64,000 nt of DNA from Phenylobacterium sp. Its GTDB lineage: Bacteria > Pseudomonadota > Alphaproteobacteria > Caulobacterales > Caulobacteraceae. Position 1 is the stretch's first letter. Every line of letters starts with the position of its first letter. Location of the stretch: NCBI RefSeq assembly GCF_016124325.1, contig NZ_WGNY01000029.1, positions 1 through 64,000 on the forward strand, in the 5' to 3' direction. The translations under genes and the position numbers were made by a program. The notes below the pieces were generated by a model. It searched no databases, had not been told where the DNA came from, and saw only the letters and a list, made by a program, of their open reading frames with translations. Below, in pieces: positions 27,384 through 37,005 of the stretch.

Positions 27384-29069
27384 ATGCGTCGTATCCTTCT
27401 CGCCGCCAGCGCGCCCCTGCTCCTGCTGGGCGCCTGCGCCACCGTCCCGCCCGCCTCGTCCCAACCCGCCGCCGAAGCCGCCGCCGACAGCGCCTACGGC
27501 ATGTTCCTCGCCGGCAGCGCGGCGCTGAGCAACGGCCGGCCAGGCGAGGCGGCGAAGTTCCTCGATCTCGCGCGCGCCGAGAGCGGCGACGAGCCGGCGG
27601 TGGCCGAACGGGCCTTCACCGCGGCCCTGATGGCCGGCGACATCGACCACGCCGCCGAACTGGCCCCGGACGGCCCGAACGCGTCCGAGCCCGGCAAGCG
27701 GCTGGGGCGGCTGGTGAAGGTGGTGGCCGACCTCGCCAACGGCCGTGGCAAGGCGGCGAAGGACGAGCTGACGGGCGAGAGCATCGGCTTCCCGCACCGC
27801 GCCGCCGCGGCGCTGTTGGGCCCCTGGGTGGCGGCCGCGGCCGGGGACACGGAAGGCTCCATCGTGCGGCCGCAACTGCGGGGCGACGGCGGCGTCGACT
27901 ATTTCGGCCAGATCGGCCAGGCCCACCTCTTCGAACGCGCCCGGCGCTTCGACGAGGCCGAGACCGACTACAAGCTGGTGACCGGCGGGGACAATCCCAG
28001 CGAGATCGCCGTGCTGGCCTATGGCGGCTTCCTGGAGCGGCGCGGCCGGCGGGCGGAGGCGGTGGCGCTCTACGACGCCGCCCTGGGGCGCAATCCCGAG
28101 AGCGTCGCCCTCAAGGCCGCGCGGGCGAGGGCGGCGGCCGGCAAGACCGCGCCGGCGACGCCGACGATCCGGGAGGGGGCCGCTTTCGCGCTGCTGGCGC
28201 CGGCCGCCACCATGATCAGCGCCAAGCAGGACCAGATCGGGCTTGCCTATCTGCGCCTCGCGCTGCGCCTCGATCCGGAACGCAACGACGCGTGGCTGAT
28301 GCTGGGCGACGTGCTGCAGCAGGCCGACGACGCCGAAGGCGCGCGCCTGGCCTACGGGCGCCCCAAGCCGGGCTCGCCGGAGTATCCGGCCGCCCAGGCC
28401 AAGCTGGCCTGGAGCTACCAGCGCGAGGGCGACAAGGAGACGGCCCTGAAGCTGGCCCGCAACGCCGCGGCCTCGGGCGATTCCGACGCGCGGATGGTGC
28501 TGTCCGACCTGCTGCGAGCCGACTACAAGTACGAGGAGGCGATCAAGCTGCTCGACACGCTGATCGCCGAGCAGAAGACGCCCGACTGGACGCTCTACTA
28601 CGCCCGCGGGCAGGCCTATGAGCGTCAGGGCCAGTGGCCGCCCGCGGAGAAGGACCTCTCCAAGGCGCTGGAACTGCGGCCCGACGAGCCGGAGCTGCTG
28701 AACTATCTTGGCTATGCCTGGATCGACCGCGGCGAAAACCTCAAGACGGCGCTGGGGATGGTCGAGAAGGCGGTGGCGGCCAATCCGCGCTCGGGCGCGA
28801 TCGTCGACAGCCTCGGCTGGGCGCATTATCGCCTGGGCGACTACAAGAAGGCCGTGGAGATCCTGGAGCAGGCGGTCGAACTCGAGGCCGGCGACCCTGA
28901 GATCAACAACCACCTCGGCGACGCCTATTGGATGGTGGGTCGCAAGGACGAGGCCGATTTCCAGTGGCGGCGCGTGCTGACGCTGAAGCCGGACGACAAC
29001 GTCAGGGCCGACGCCGAGCGGAAGCTCGCCTCCGGGCTCGGCCCCGCGCCGCGGCTTGCCGGACAGTAG
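27384..29069 (+). CDS. Tetratricopeptide-repeat lipoprotein
   Basis: A 561-residue predicted lipoprotein (signal MRRILLAASAPLLLLGAC, lipobox LGAC) composed almost wholly of TPR motifs, for example AYGMFLAGSAALSNGRPGEAAKFL, WTLYYARGQAYERQGQWPPAEKDL, ELLNYLGYAWIDRGENLKTAL, AIVDSLGWAHYRLGDYKKAVEIL and PEINNHLGDAYWMVGRKDEADF. TPRs mediate protein-protein contacts, so a scaffold role at the outer membrane is likely. ATG 27384 was selected for the signal peptide. It ends two bases before the ispE start, an arrangement I recall from other alphaproteobacteria, so co-transcription with ispE is expected. Confidence 0.92.
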   Translation: MRRILLAASAPLLLLGACATVPPASSQPAAEAAADSAYGMFLAGSAALSNGRPGEAAKFLDLARAESGDEPAVAERAFTAALMAGDIDHAAELAPDGPNASEPGKRLGRLVKVVADLANGRGKAAKDELTGESIGFPHRAAAALLGPWVAAAAGDTEGSIVRPQLRGDGGVDYFGQIGQAHLFERARRFDEAETDYKLVTGGDNPSEIAVLAYGGFLERRGRRAEAVALYDAALGRNPESVALKAARARAAAGKTAPATPTIREGAAFALLAPAATMISAKQDQIGLAYLRLALRLDPERNDAWLMLGDVLQQADDAEGARLAYGRPKPGSPEYPAAQAKLAWSYQREGDKETALKLARNAAASGDSDARMVLSDLLRADYKYEEAIKLLDTLIAEQKTPDWTLYYARGQAYERQGQWPPAEKDLSKALELRPDEPELLNYLGYAWIDRGENLKTALGMVEKAVAANPRSGAIVDSLGWAHYRLGDYKKAVEILEQAVELEAGDPEINNHLGDAYWMVGRKDEADFQWRRVLTLKPDDNVRADAERKLASGLGPAPRLAGQ

Positions 29070-29071
29070 GC

Positions 29072-29947
29072 ATGCCCACGGCGCTGGCGCCGGCCAAGAT
29101 CAACCTGTTCCTGCACGTGGGCGCGCCGGGCGATGACGGCTATCACCCGGTCTGCAGCCTGATGGCGTTCGCTGATGTCGGCGACCGGGTGAGCATCGAG
29201 CTGGGGGAGGGGCGGCTGACGGTGTCCGGGCCATTCGCGGGCGCGTTGGGCCGGGAGACCGACAACCTGATCTTCAAGGCGGTCCGGGCTTTCGTCGACG
29301 AACTGGGCCGGCCGATGGCCGAGCTGTCGATGTCGCTCGACAAACGCCTGCCGGTGGCCGCGGGCCTGGGCGGCGGGTCCAGCGACGCCGGCGCCGTGCT
29401 GCGCCTGATCCGCGACGTGTTCGCGCCACAGATCGATGACGCGCGCCTGGAACGAGTCGCCGCCCGGCTAGGAGCGGACGGCGCGGCCTGCCTGTGGGGC
29501 CGGCCGGTGCTGGCCGAGGGCAGGGGCGAGCGGCTCTCCCCGGCGCCGGGCTTGCCGCCGCTGGACGTCGTGCTCGTCAATCCGGGCGTGCCGGTCTCGA
29601 CGCCGGAGGTCTATCGCCGCCTCGACGGGATCGGCGCGTTCGGCGACGTGACCCCGCCGCCGATGCCCGAGGCCTTCGAAACGCCGCAGGAACTGGCCGC
29701 CTGGCTGACCGGGCTCCGCAACGATCTGGAGGCGCCGGCGGTGGCCGTCGCGCCGGAGGTGGGCGTGGTGCTGGAGGCCCTGCGCGGCGAGCCCGAAGCG
29801 CTGCTGGCGCGGGTCTCGGGCTCGGGCGGAACCTGCTTCGCGCTCTGCGCCGACGACCTTGCGGCCGAGACGCTGGCCGAGCGGATCGAGGCGCTGGCTC
29901 CGCGATGGTGGGTGCGGCGCGGCCGCCTGGGCGGCCCCTGGAACTAG
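29072..29947 (+). CDS. ispE: 4-diphosphocytidyl-2-C-methyl-D-erythritol kinase
   Basis: GHMP-family kinase of the MEP isoprenoid pathway that phosphorylates CDP-methylerythritol at the 2-hydroxyl using ATP. The 291-residue length is typical. Motif 1 is LAPAKINLFLHVG (catalytic Lys), the ATP-binding GHMP motif is LPVAAGLGGGSSDAGAVLRL, and the third motif is ARVSGSGGTCFALC. The GADGAACLWGRP segment matches the GADVPFCL block of IspE in a divergent form. The start ATG 29072 follows the TPR gene by two bases. The stop codon lies at the left edge of a palindromic repeat. Confidence 0.95.
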   Translation: MPTALAPAKINLFLHVGAPGDDGYHPVCSLMAFADVGDRVSIELGEGRLTVSGPFAGALGRETDNLIFKAVRAFVDELGRPMAELSMSLDKRLPVAAGLGGGSSDAGAVLRLIRDVFAPQIDDARLERVAARLGADGAACLWGRPVLAEGRGERLSPAPGLPPLDVVLVNPGVPVSTPEVYRRLDGIGAFGDVTPPPMPEAFETPQELAAWLTGLRNDLEAPAVAVAPEVGVVLEALRGEPEALLARVSGSGGTCFALCADDLAAETLAERIEALAPRWWVRRGRLGGPWN

Positions 29948-29994
29948 AGCGCGTTAGGCGAAAGTGTGAGCGGTTTCGCCGCTCGAACGCGCTC
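29947..29994. repeat. Nested palindromic intergenic repeat, family A
   Basis: Outer arms GAGCGCGTT (29947-29955) and AACGCGCTC (29986-29994) enclose an inner hairpin GAGCGG-TTTCG-CCGCTC (29968-29984), with GGCGAAAGTGT between. The layout resembles the GCGCGTT...AAAGTG...AACGCGC elements that I recall as common between alphaproteobacterial genes. It begins at the last base of ispE and could act as a 3' transcript structure. Confidence 0.75.
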
Positions 29995-30010
29995 CATACC
30001 TTTGAATCTC

Positions 30011-30057
30011 GAGCGCGATTCAGCCGTCAGGTGATTCCACCTGACCCCATCGCGCTC
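30011..30057. repeat. Nested palindromic intergenic repeat (REP-like), copy 2
   Basis: Outer arms GAGCGCGAT (30011-30019) and ATCGCGCTC (30049-30057) enclose GTCAGGT-GATTCC-ACCTGAC (30026-30045). The core and layout match the element at 5341-5390, so these two are copies of one repeat family. It lies 17 bases from the family A element, between convergent ispE and amtB. Confidence 0.8.
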
Positions 30058-30061
30058 TGGG

Positions 30062-30095
30062 CCAAAAGAAAACGGGGGCCCGAAAGGACCCCCGT
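30062..30095 (-). terminator. Rho-independent terminator of the glnK-amtB operon
   Basis: On the minus strand, downstream of amtB, a 10-bp stem (ACGGGGGTCC / GGGCCCCCGT, one G-U pair, TTTC loop) is followed by TTTCTTTT. This is a strong intrinsic terminator in the correct orientation. Confidence 0.85.
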
Positions 30096-30148
30096 CTCCA
30101 TCCCAGGGACGCCCGGCCGCATGGACCCGGGCGTCCTCTCCCCCAGAA

Positions 30149-31618
30149 CTACTCGTGAAGGGCTTCGCCGTGGAGGGCCAGGTCGAGGCCTTCCACTTCG
30201 CCTTCCTCGCTGACCCGCAGGCCGGTGGTGAACTTGCAGACCATCAGGATCACGAAGCTCACCGCGCCCGACCACACGATCGTGGCGCTGACGCCCATGA
30301 GCTGCTTCACGATCGAGGCGCCTTCACCGGCGCTGTTGATCGCCTTGTCGGCCAGCAGGCCGGTCAGGAGAGCGCCCGTGATGCCGGCGATGCCGTGCAC
30401 GCCGAAGGCGTCCAGGCTGTCGTCGTACTTGAAGGCCTTCTTGATCCAGACCGCGCCGGCATAGCCCGCCACGCCGCCGGCCAGGCCGACGAGCAGCGCG
30501 CCCTGCGGGTTCACGAAGCCGGCGGCCGGGGTGATGGCGACGAGGCCGGCGACGGCGCCCGAGGCCAGACCCAGCATGCCGGGCTTCTTCCGCTCGATCC
30601 ATTCCACGGTCATCCAGGCCAGCGCCGCCGCGGCGGTGGCGACCTGGGTGTTCAGCATGGCGGCCGAGGCCAGGCCGTCAGCGGCCCATTCCGAACCGGC
30701 GTTGAAGCCGAACCAGCCGACCCACAAGAGGCTGGCGCCCACCATCGTGAAGACCAGGTTGTTCGGCGCCATGTTCTCCGAGCCGTAGCCTTTGCGCGGT
30801 CCGAGCACGAGGGCGCAGACGAGGCCCGCGACGCCGGCGTTGATGTGCACCACCGTGCCGCCCGCGAAGTCGAGGACGCCCAGGCCGCCCAGCCAGCCGC
30901 CGCCCCACACCCAGTGGCAGATCGGCGCGTAGACGAAGATCGACCACAGGACCATGAAGAGCAGCATGGCCGAGAACTTCATGCGCTCGGCGAAAGCGCC
31001 GGCGATCAGGGCCGGGGTGATGATCGCGAAGGTCATCTGGTAGACGACCCAGAGGAACTCGGGCAGCTGCGGCGCCGACGCGAACGCGGTGTCGATCGTC
31101 ACGCCCTTCAGGAAGATGAGCGAGAAGCTGCCGACGTACTTGTTGAGCCCCTCGGAGGGGTTCACGCCGAAGGACATGCCGTAGGTGATGCCCATCCAGA
31201 CGAGCGTCACCACGCAGGTGATGGCGAACGACTGGGCCACCGTGGCGATGAAGTTCTTCTTCCGCACCATGCCGCCGTAGAACAGCGCCAGGCCCGGGAC
31301 CGTCATCATCAGCACGAGGGCGGTCGAGGTCAGGATCCAGGCTGCGGCGCCGCCGTCCAGCTCCAGCTTCTTCTGGTGAGCCATCAGCACCGGTTCCGGC
31401 GCTGCGGGCTCGGCCGCTTCCGAGGCCGTCGCAGGCGCTTCCGCCGGGGTGGCCGTCACCGCACCGGCGTCGGGCGCCGGAGCCGCCTCAGGCGCGGCCG
31501 CTTCGGCCGCGGGCGGCGCGGCCGCCTCCTGTGCAAACGCCACGGACGCCAACGGCGCCCCGGCGACCACGGCGGCGAGCATCAGTCCCGCCAGCCGCTT
31601 TTTCCCAAAGAAATTCAT
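30149..31618 (-). CDS. amtB: Ammonium transporter AmtB
   Basis: Inner-membrane ammonium channel of 489 residues with eleven predicted helices. It has a cleavable signal peptide (MNFFGKKRLAGLMLAAVVAGAPLASVAFA), then an unusual 60-residue Ala/Pro/Glu-rich periplasmic stretch before the first helix (WILTSTALVLMMTVPGLALFYGGMVRKKN). The pore twin histidines are conserved in GGTVVHINAGVAG and FGVHGIAGITGA, with GWFGFNAGS between. It is paired with glnK upstream (25-base gap), the standard arrangement in which GlnK plugs AmtB when nitrogen is plentiful. An intrinsic terminator follows. Confidence 0.96.
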   Translation of the reverse strand: MNFFGKKRLAGLMLAAVVAGAPLASVAFAQEAAAPPAAEAAAPEAAPAPDAGAVTATPAEAPATASEAAEPAAPEPVLMAHQKKLELDGGAAAWILTSTALVLMMTVPGLALFYGGMVRKKNFIATVAQSFAITCVVTLVWMGITYGMSFGVNPSEGLNKYVGSFSLIFLKGVTIDTAFASAPQLPEFLWVVYQMTFAIITPALIAGAFAERMKFSAMLLFMVLWSIFVYAPICHWVWGGGWLGGLGVLDFAGGTVVHINAGVAGLVCALVLGPRKGYGSENMAPNNLVFTMVGASLLWVGWFGFNAGSEWAADGLASAAMLNTQVATAAAALAWMTVEWIERKKPGMLGLASGAVAGLVAITPAAGFVNPQGALLVGLAGGVAGYAGAVWIKKAFKYDDSLDAFGVHGIAGITGALLTGLLADKAINSAGEGASIVKQLMGVSATIVWSGAVSFVILMVCKFTTGLRVSEEGEVEGLDLALHGEALHE

Positions 31619-31643
31619 GAGTTAATCCCCTTGTCCCGTCTCG

Positions 31644-32374
<731 letters not shown>

Positions 32375-32986
32375 ATGTCGCTGACCCGCTTTCTCACCGC
32401 CGCCGCCGTCGCCGCTCTGATCGCGACGCCGGCCTTCGCCCAGGACCAGGCCGCCACCGCCGCCTCGCCCCCGGCCGCGGCCGCGGCCAAGCCGGTCGTG
32501 GTGAACGGCGATCTCGTCGACACCCTGAAGCTGTCGGGTCAGTTCACGACGTTCGTGAAGGGCATCGACGCCACCAACCTCGCCGGCCTGCTGAAGAGCA
32601 ACCAGTACCACCTGACCGTCTTCGCCCCGACTGACGCGGCCTTCGCCGAGATGCCGGCCGACAAGCTGGCGGCGCTCCAGTCCGACAAGACGGCGATGCA
32701 GCACTTCATCCTGCACCACATCGTCAACGCGCCGATCCCGTCGTCGAAGATCAAGGGGGCCAAGGGGCCGGTCCCGTCGGCCGCGGGCGACACCATCATG
32801 CTGGACGGCAGCGATGAGGGCGGCGCGCTGAAGGTCGATGGGGCCACCATCGTCCAGCCCGACCTGCAGACCTCCACCGCCCTGCTGCAGGTGGTCGACC
32901 ACGTGCTGGTCCACGGCGAAGGCGCGCCGGCCGAACCGGCGGCGGCCGACGCTTCCACCACCGCCCCGGCGAATCCCGGCGCCTGA
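32375..32986 (+). CDS. Fasciclin domain-containing secreted protein
   Basis: A 203-residue exported protein: signal peptide MSLTRFLTAAAVAALIATPAFAQ, an Ala/Pro-rich linker, then one FAS1 domain (about 45-185) with the H1 and H2 blocks YHLTVFAPTDAAFAEMP and LLQVVDHVLVHG, and an Ala/Thr/Pro tail. FAS1 domains mediate cell adhesion and matrix interactions. The start ATG 32375 is preceded by a weak AAGGA. It is followed 87 bases later by another small exported protein gene on the same strand. Confidence 0.93.
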   Translation: MSLTRFLTAAAVAALIATPAFAQDQAATAASPPAAAAAKPVVVNGDLVDTLKLSGQFTTFVKGIDATNLAGLLKSNQYHLTVFAPTDAAFAEMPADKLAALQSDKTAMQHFILHHIVNAPIPSSKIKGAKGPVPSAAGDTIMLDGSDEGGALKVDGATIVQPDLQTSTALLQVVDHVLVHGEGAPAEPAAADASTTAPANPGA

Positions 32987-32989
32987 TCG

Positions 32990-33014
32990 GGAACCATCCG
33001 GCGTCTGAACCGTA
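32990..33014 (+). promoter_or_regulatory. Candidate EcfG/SigT general-stress promoter
   Basis: GGAAC (32990-32994), a 16-base spacer and CGTA (33011-33014) match the alphaproteobacterial EcfG/SigT consensus GGAAC-N16/17-CGTT with one mismatch. It is 60 bases upstream of the exported-protein gene at 33074. Inferred from pattern only. Confidence 0.35.
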
Positions 33015-33073
33015 AGAGCTTCAGCACACATCGGGAGGGGCGTGGGGACCACGCAACCACCGGAGTTCTGATC

Positions 33074-33490
33074 ATGAAGCTCTTACATTTCGCCACCGCG
33101 ACGGCCGTCGCCGCGCTTCTGGGCGGCGCGGCCTTCGCGCAGCAGGACCAACCGGTCACCTCGACGGGCGCGCCGCTGCCCGGCTCGGTGACGGGCGACT
33201 GGAACGGCGCCCACGCGCCGCCGGACGACAAGCAGTACACCGACACCGTGAAGGTCCAGACGGGCGCGGACGCGGAGACGGCGACGCCGCCGCCCGCCGC
33301 CGCGTCCGGCCTGGCGGTCAACCCGCCGCTGCCGTCGACGCCTTCGGTGAGCGAGTACTCGCAGCCGACCGCGACGGTGACGAACCTGACCGTGACCAAC
33401 GGGCCGATCCCCGACACGCCGGAGAACCGGGCCAAGTACGGCGGGCCGCGTTCGCACGCCGGCAAGATGACGAAGCCGGCGGGCAACTGA
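33074..33490 (+). CDS. Small exported protein, function unknown
   Basis: A 138-residue secreted protein with signal peptide [23 protein letters not shown]. The mature part is low-complexity: rich in Pro, Thr, Ala and Ser ([22 protein letters not shown]), probably disordered, ending [22 protein letters not shown]. No domain was recognised. A candidate general-stress promoter lies 60 bases upstream and an intrinsic terminator 28 bases downstream, so it is probably a single transcription unit. The GC3 pattern and signal peptide support a true gene. Confidence 0.82.
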   Translation: MKLLHFATATAVAALLGGAAFAQQDQPVTSTGAPLPGSVTGDWNGAHAPPDDKQYTDTVKVQTGADAETATPPPAAASGLAVNPPLPSTPSVSEYSQPTATVTNLTVTNGPIPDTPENRAKYGGPRSHAGKMTKPAGN

Positions 33491-33517
33491 ACACCCGTTT
33501 GACTGGTTGAAGCGAAG

Positions 33518-33550
33518 GTCGGCGGGCCCTATGGTCCGCCGGCTTTTTTT
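33518..33550 (+). terminator. Rho-independent terminator
   Basis: An 11-bp stem (33518-33528 with 33533-33543, two G-U pairs, CTAT loop) is followed by seven T residues (33544-33550). It separates the exported-protein gene from glyQ. Confidence 0.9.
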
Positions 33551-33584
33551 GCGCCTGCGAACGCCCACGATTTCGAACCCCCCG

Positions 33585-34469
33585 ATGCCTGACCAACCGC
33601 TTTCGTTTCAGGGCCTGATCCTGAAGCTCCACGACTATTGGAGCCGCCAGGGCTGCGCGATCCTGCAACCCTATGACGTCGAGGTCGGCGCGGGGACGCT
33701 TTCGCCGATGACGGTGCTTCGTACGCTGGGCCCCAAGCCCTGGAAGGTGGCCTATGTGCAGCCTTCGCGACGGCCGGCCGACGGCCGCTATGGCGAGAAC
33801 CCCAACCGGCTGCACCAGCACCATCAGTACCAGGTGATCCTGAAGCCCAATCCCGAGAACCTGCAGGAGCTCTATCTGGGCTGCCTGGAGGCGATCGGCA
33901 TCGATCCCCGCGTGCACGACATCCGCTTCGTGGAGGACGATTGGGAGAACCCCACCGTCGGCGCCTGGGGCCTCGGCTGGGAGGTCTGGTGCGACGGGAT
34001 GGAGATCACCCAGTACACCTACTTCCAGCAGGTGGGCGGGCTCGACGTGTTCCCGGTGGCCGGCGAGCTGACCATCGGCCTGGAGCGGCTGAGCCTCTAT
34101 CTGCAGGACAAGGACAACGTCTACGATCTGCGGTTCAACGACGAGTTCCGCTACGGCGACATCTACCTCGCCAACGAGCAGCAGTTCTCGGCGTTCGAGC
34201 TGGAGGTGGCGGACGTGGCCACCTGCAAGCGCCAGTTCGAGGACATGGAACGCGAGGTGCCGCGCATCCTGGCCGCCAGGGGGCGCCAGGGCCAGCCGCT
34301 GGCCCTGCCGGCCTACGACCACGTGTTGAAGGCCAGCCACCTCTTCAACATCATGGACGCCCGCGGCGCGATCGCCGTGGCCGAGCGCCAGAGCTACATC
34401 GGCCGTATCCGCGACCTCTGTAAGATGTGCGCCGAGGCCTGGGTCGCCGAGCAGGGCGGGAACGCGTGA
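33585..34469 (+). CDS. glyQ: Glycine--tRNA ligase alpha subunit
   Basis: Catalytic alpha chain (294 residues) of the bacterial-type alpha2beta2 glycyl-tRNA synthetase, class II. Family blocks are [84 protein letters not shown] and TYFQQVGG. The start at ATG 33585 ([11 protein letters not shown]) fits the family N-terminus; an in-frame start 26 codons upstream would run into the terminator. The stop overlaps the next start by one base (TGATG), so the four-gene run glyQ, lipoprotein, glyS, ppdK is likely one operon. Confidence 0.98.
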   Translation: MPDQPLSFQGLILKLHDYWSRQGCAILQPYDVEVGAGTLSPMTVLRTLGPKPWKVAYVQPSRRPADGRYGENPNRLHQHHQYQVILKPNPENLQELYLGCLEAIGIDPRVHDIRFVEDDWENPTVGAWGLGWEVWCDGMEITQYTYFQQVGGLDVFPVAGELTIGLERLSLYLQDKDNVYDLRFNDEFRYGDIYLANEQQFSAFELEVADVATCKRQFEDMEREVPRILAARGRQGQPLALPAYDHVLKASHLFNIMDARGAIAVAERQSYIGRIRDLCKMCAEAWVAEQGGNA

Positions 34470-34984
34470 TGTCTCGCATGTCGTTGGTCCTTGCCGCTCT
34501 CGCGGTCGCCGCCTGCGCAGATCCGGCCGAGCCTGCCAGGGCCCAGTCGGACACGACCGTGCGGAGTTCGGCGCGCGACCCGGCCCTGGACGCCGCTCGG
34601 AAACAGGCGACGGACGCGCTGCCCGTATTCTGGGCGAAATTTAACGCTCACGCCGAGGGCTACAGCCGTTTCGCCGTCAAGGCGCTCTTCCCAACCGACG
34701 ACGGCCGGGGTCAGGAAGCACTCTGGATCGCGGTGTTCGAGGTGGCCCCAGACGGAAAGGTGCGCGGCCGTCTGGCGAGCGCGCCCGAGGCCATCAAGAA
34801 CCTCCAGCCAGGCCAGCCGGTCGAGTTCCAACCCTCGCGTATCGTCGACTGGCAATATGTGAAGGACGGCCGCGCCTATGGGCACTTCTCCACGCGCGCG
34901 ATGATGAGCAGGGTTTCCGCGGCCGAACGCGCCGAAGCCTCGGCCTTCCTCGCCCCGACCCCGCTCGAGGCCGGCGACCACTGA
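34469..34984 (+). CDS. DUF2314-like lipoprotein between glyQ and glyS
   Basis: A 171-residue predicted lipoprotein ([16 protein letters not shown], lipobox VAAC). The mature region resembles DUF2314: FAVKALFPTDDGRGQEALWIAVFEV, GKVRGRLASAPEAIKNLQPGQPVEF, RIVDWQYVKDGRAYGHFSTRAMM. Function is unknown. It is sandwiched between glyQ and glyS with one-base TGATG overlaps at both ends, so its translation is coupled to the synthetase. Placing a lipoprotein between the two subunits of one enzyme is unusual. Confidence 0.88.
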   Translation: MSRMSLVLAALAVAACADPAEPARAQSDTTVRSSARDPALDAARKQATDALPVFWAKFNAHAEGYSRFAVKALFPTDDGRGQEALWIAVFEVAPDGKVRGRLASAPEAIKNLQPGQPVEFQPSRIVDWQYVKDGRAYGHFSTRAMMSRVSAAERAEASAFLAPTPLEAGDH

Positions 34985-36987
34985 TGCCCCAGTTGCTTCT
35001 CGAACTCCTCAGCGAGGAAATCCCCGCGCGCATGCAGGCGAACGCCGCCCGCGACCTGGAGCGCATGGTCCGCGAGCGCCTGGCCGCTGAGGGGCTGCTG
35101 CCCGAGGCGCTGACCGCCTTCGCCGGCGCGCGGCGCCTGACGCTGGCGGCCGAGGGCCTGCCCGCGGCCCAGGCCGACCGCCATGAGGAGCTGAAGGGCC
35201 CACGCACCAGCGCGCCCGAGCAGGCGCTGGAGGGCTTCCTGCGCAAGACGGGCCTCTCCAAGGATCAGCTCGTCGAGAAGGACGGGGTCTGGTTCGCTGC
35301 CGTCCATAAGCCCGGCAAGCCGACCTCGGAGATCGTCGCGGCGGTCGTCGAGGACGTGATCCGCAACTTCCCCTGGCCGAAGTCGATGGTCTCGGGCGTC
35401 TCGAAGCTGCGCTGGGTGCGGCCGCTGCGGCGCATCCTCTGCGTCTTCGACGGCGAGATCGTGCCGCTGAACGTCGACGGCATCGAGAGCGGCGACACGA
35501 CCGAGGGCCACCGCTTCATGGGCTCGGGCCAGCCGTTCAAGGCGCGCGACTTCGAGACCTACGCCGACAAGCTGGCCAAGCACTACGTCGTGCTGGATCC
35601 CGATGAGCGGAAGGCGCGCATCCTCGACGCGGCCCGCACCCTCTGCTTCGCCCGCAACCTGGAACTGGTCGAGGACCAGGGCCTGCTGGACGAGGTGGCC
35701 GGCCTCGTGGAATGGCCCGTGCCGGTGCTGGGCGACATGGACCCGGCCTTCCTCGATCTGCCCGCCGAGGTGATCCGCACCTCCATGCGCGTGCACCAGC
35801 GCTACTTCGCGGTGCGCGACCCGCGGAACGGCAAGCTGGCGCCCCACTTCATCACCGTGGCCAACATCGACGCCACCGACGGCGGCAAGACGATCGCCAA
35901 GGGCAACGCCAAGGTGCTGTCGGCCCGCCTGGCCGACGCGCGGTTCTTCTGGGAGGAGGACAAGCGCGTCCGCCTTGAGGATCGGCTGGAGAAGCTGAAG
36001 GGCGTCACCTTCCACGCCAAGCTGGGCACGATGTACGACCGCGTGCAGCGGATCGTCAGCCTGGCCGAACAGCTCGCCCCCTATCTGGGCGACGACGCCG
36101 TGCGCTCCAAGGCGGCCGAGGCCGCCAGCCTCTGCAAGTCGGACCTCGTCTCGGGCGTAGTGGGCGAGTTCCCCGAACTGCAGGGCGTCATGGGCGGCTA
36201 CTACGCCCAGCACGAGGGCCTGGACCCCGAAGTGGTCGAGGCGATCCGCGACCACTACCGCCCGCAGGGCCCCAGCGACGCGGTCCCGACCACGCCGGCC
36301 GCCGCCACCGTGGCCCTGGCCGACAAGCTGGACACGCTGGTGAGCTTCTTCGCCATCGGCGAGAAGCCGACCGGCTCGCGCGACCCCTTCGCCCTGCGCC
36401 GCGCGGCCCTGGGCGTGATCCGGATCGTGCTGGCGACGGGCGTGCGCCTGCCGCTCAAATCGTCCGTCTCCGACGAACTGCTCGCCTTCTTCGCCGACCG
36501 CCTGAAGGTCCAGCTTCGCGACGACGGCCAGCGGCACGATCTGGTCGACGCGGTGTTCGCGCTGGGCGACGACGACCTCGTGCGGATCGTGGCGCGGGTG
36601 CAGGCGCTGGCCGCCTTCCTCACGACGGAGGATGGCGCGAACCTGCTGGCCGGGTACAAGCGCGCCGTGAATATCCTGAAGGCCGAGGAGAAGAAGGGAC
36701 CGCTGCCCACCGGCGCGCCCAGGCCCGCGAACCCGGAGCCCGAGGAGCGGGACCTGATCGCGGCGGTCGAGACGGCGCAAGGCGAGCTGGGCGCGATGCT
36801 GGCCCGCGAGGATTTCGCCGGGGCGATGACGGCTCTGGCGGCGCTTCGTGCGCCCGTCGACGCCTTCTTCGACAAGGTGTTAGTGAATTCGGATGTACCG
36901 GAAGAGCGGGAAAACCGCCTGCGCCTTTTGGCGACGGTCAAGGACGCCATGGGCCAGGTGGCGGACTTCTCTCAGATCACTGGCTGA
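34984..36987 (+). CDS. glyS: Glycine--tRNA ligase beta subunit
   Basis: Beta chain (667 residues) of the heterotetrameric glycyl-tRNA synthetase; it binds tRNA-Gly. It begins MPQLLLELLSEEIPARMQ, the family N-terminus, and contains FPWPKSMVSGVSKLRWVRPLRRILCVFDGE, GHRFMGSGQPF, MRVHQRYFAVRDP, ARFFWEEDKRVRLEDRLEKLKGVTFHAKLGT and the HD-like and anticodon-binding C-terminus with RDPFALRRAALGVIRI. Length is slightly under the usual 690. It starts in a TGATG overlap with the lipoprotein gene and is followed after 18 bases by ppdK. Confidence 0.98.
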   Translation: MPQLLLELLSEEIPARMQANAARDLERMVRERLAAEGLLPEALTAFAGARRLTLAAEGLPAAQADRHEELKGPRTSAPEQALEGFLRKTGLSKDQLVEKDGVWFAAVHKPGKPTSEIVAAVVEDVIRNFPWPKSMVSGVSKLRWVRPLRRILCVFDGEIVPLNVDGIESGDTTEGHRFMGSGQPFKARDFETYADKLAKHYVVLDPDERKARILDAARTLCFARNLELVEDQGLLDEVAGLVEWPVPVLGDMDPAFLDLPAEVIRTSMRVHQRYFAVRDPRNGKLAPHFITVANIDATDGGKTIAKGNAKVLSARLADARFFWEEDKRVRLEDRLEKLKGVTFHAKLGTMYDRVQRIVSLAEQLAPYLGDDAVRSKAAEAASLCKSDLVSGVVGEFPELQGVMGGYYAQHEGLDPEVVEAIRDHYRPQGPSDAVPTTPAAATVALADKLDTLVSFFAIGEKPTGSRDPFALRRAALGVIRIVLATGVRLPLKSSVSDELLAFFADRLKVQLRDDGQRHDLVDAVFALGDDDLVRIVARVQALAAFLTTEDGANLLAGYKRAVNILKAEEKKGPLPTGAPRPANPEPEERDLIAAVETAQGELGAMLAREDFAGAMTALAALRAPVDAFFDKVLVNSDVPEERENRLRLLATVKDAMGQVADFSQITG

Positions 36988-37005
36988 CGAGGGACTGCGA
37001 AGACG

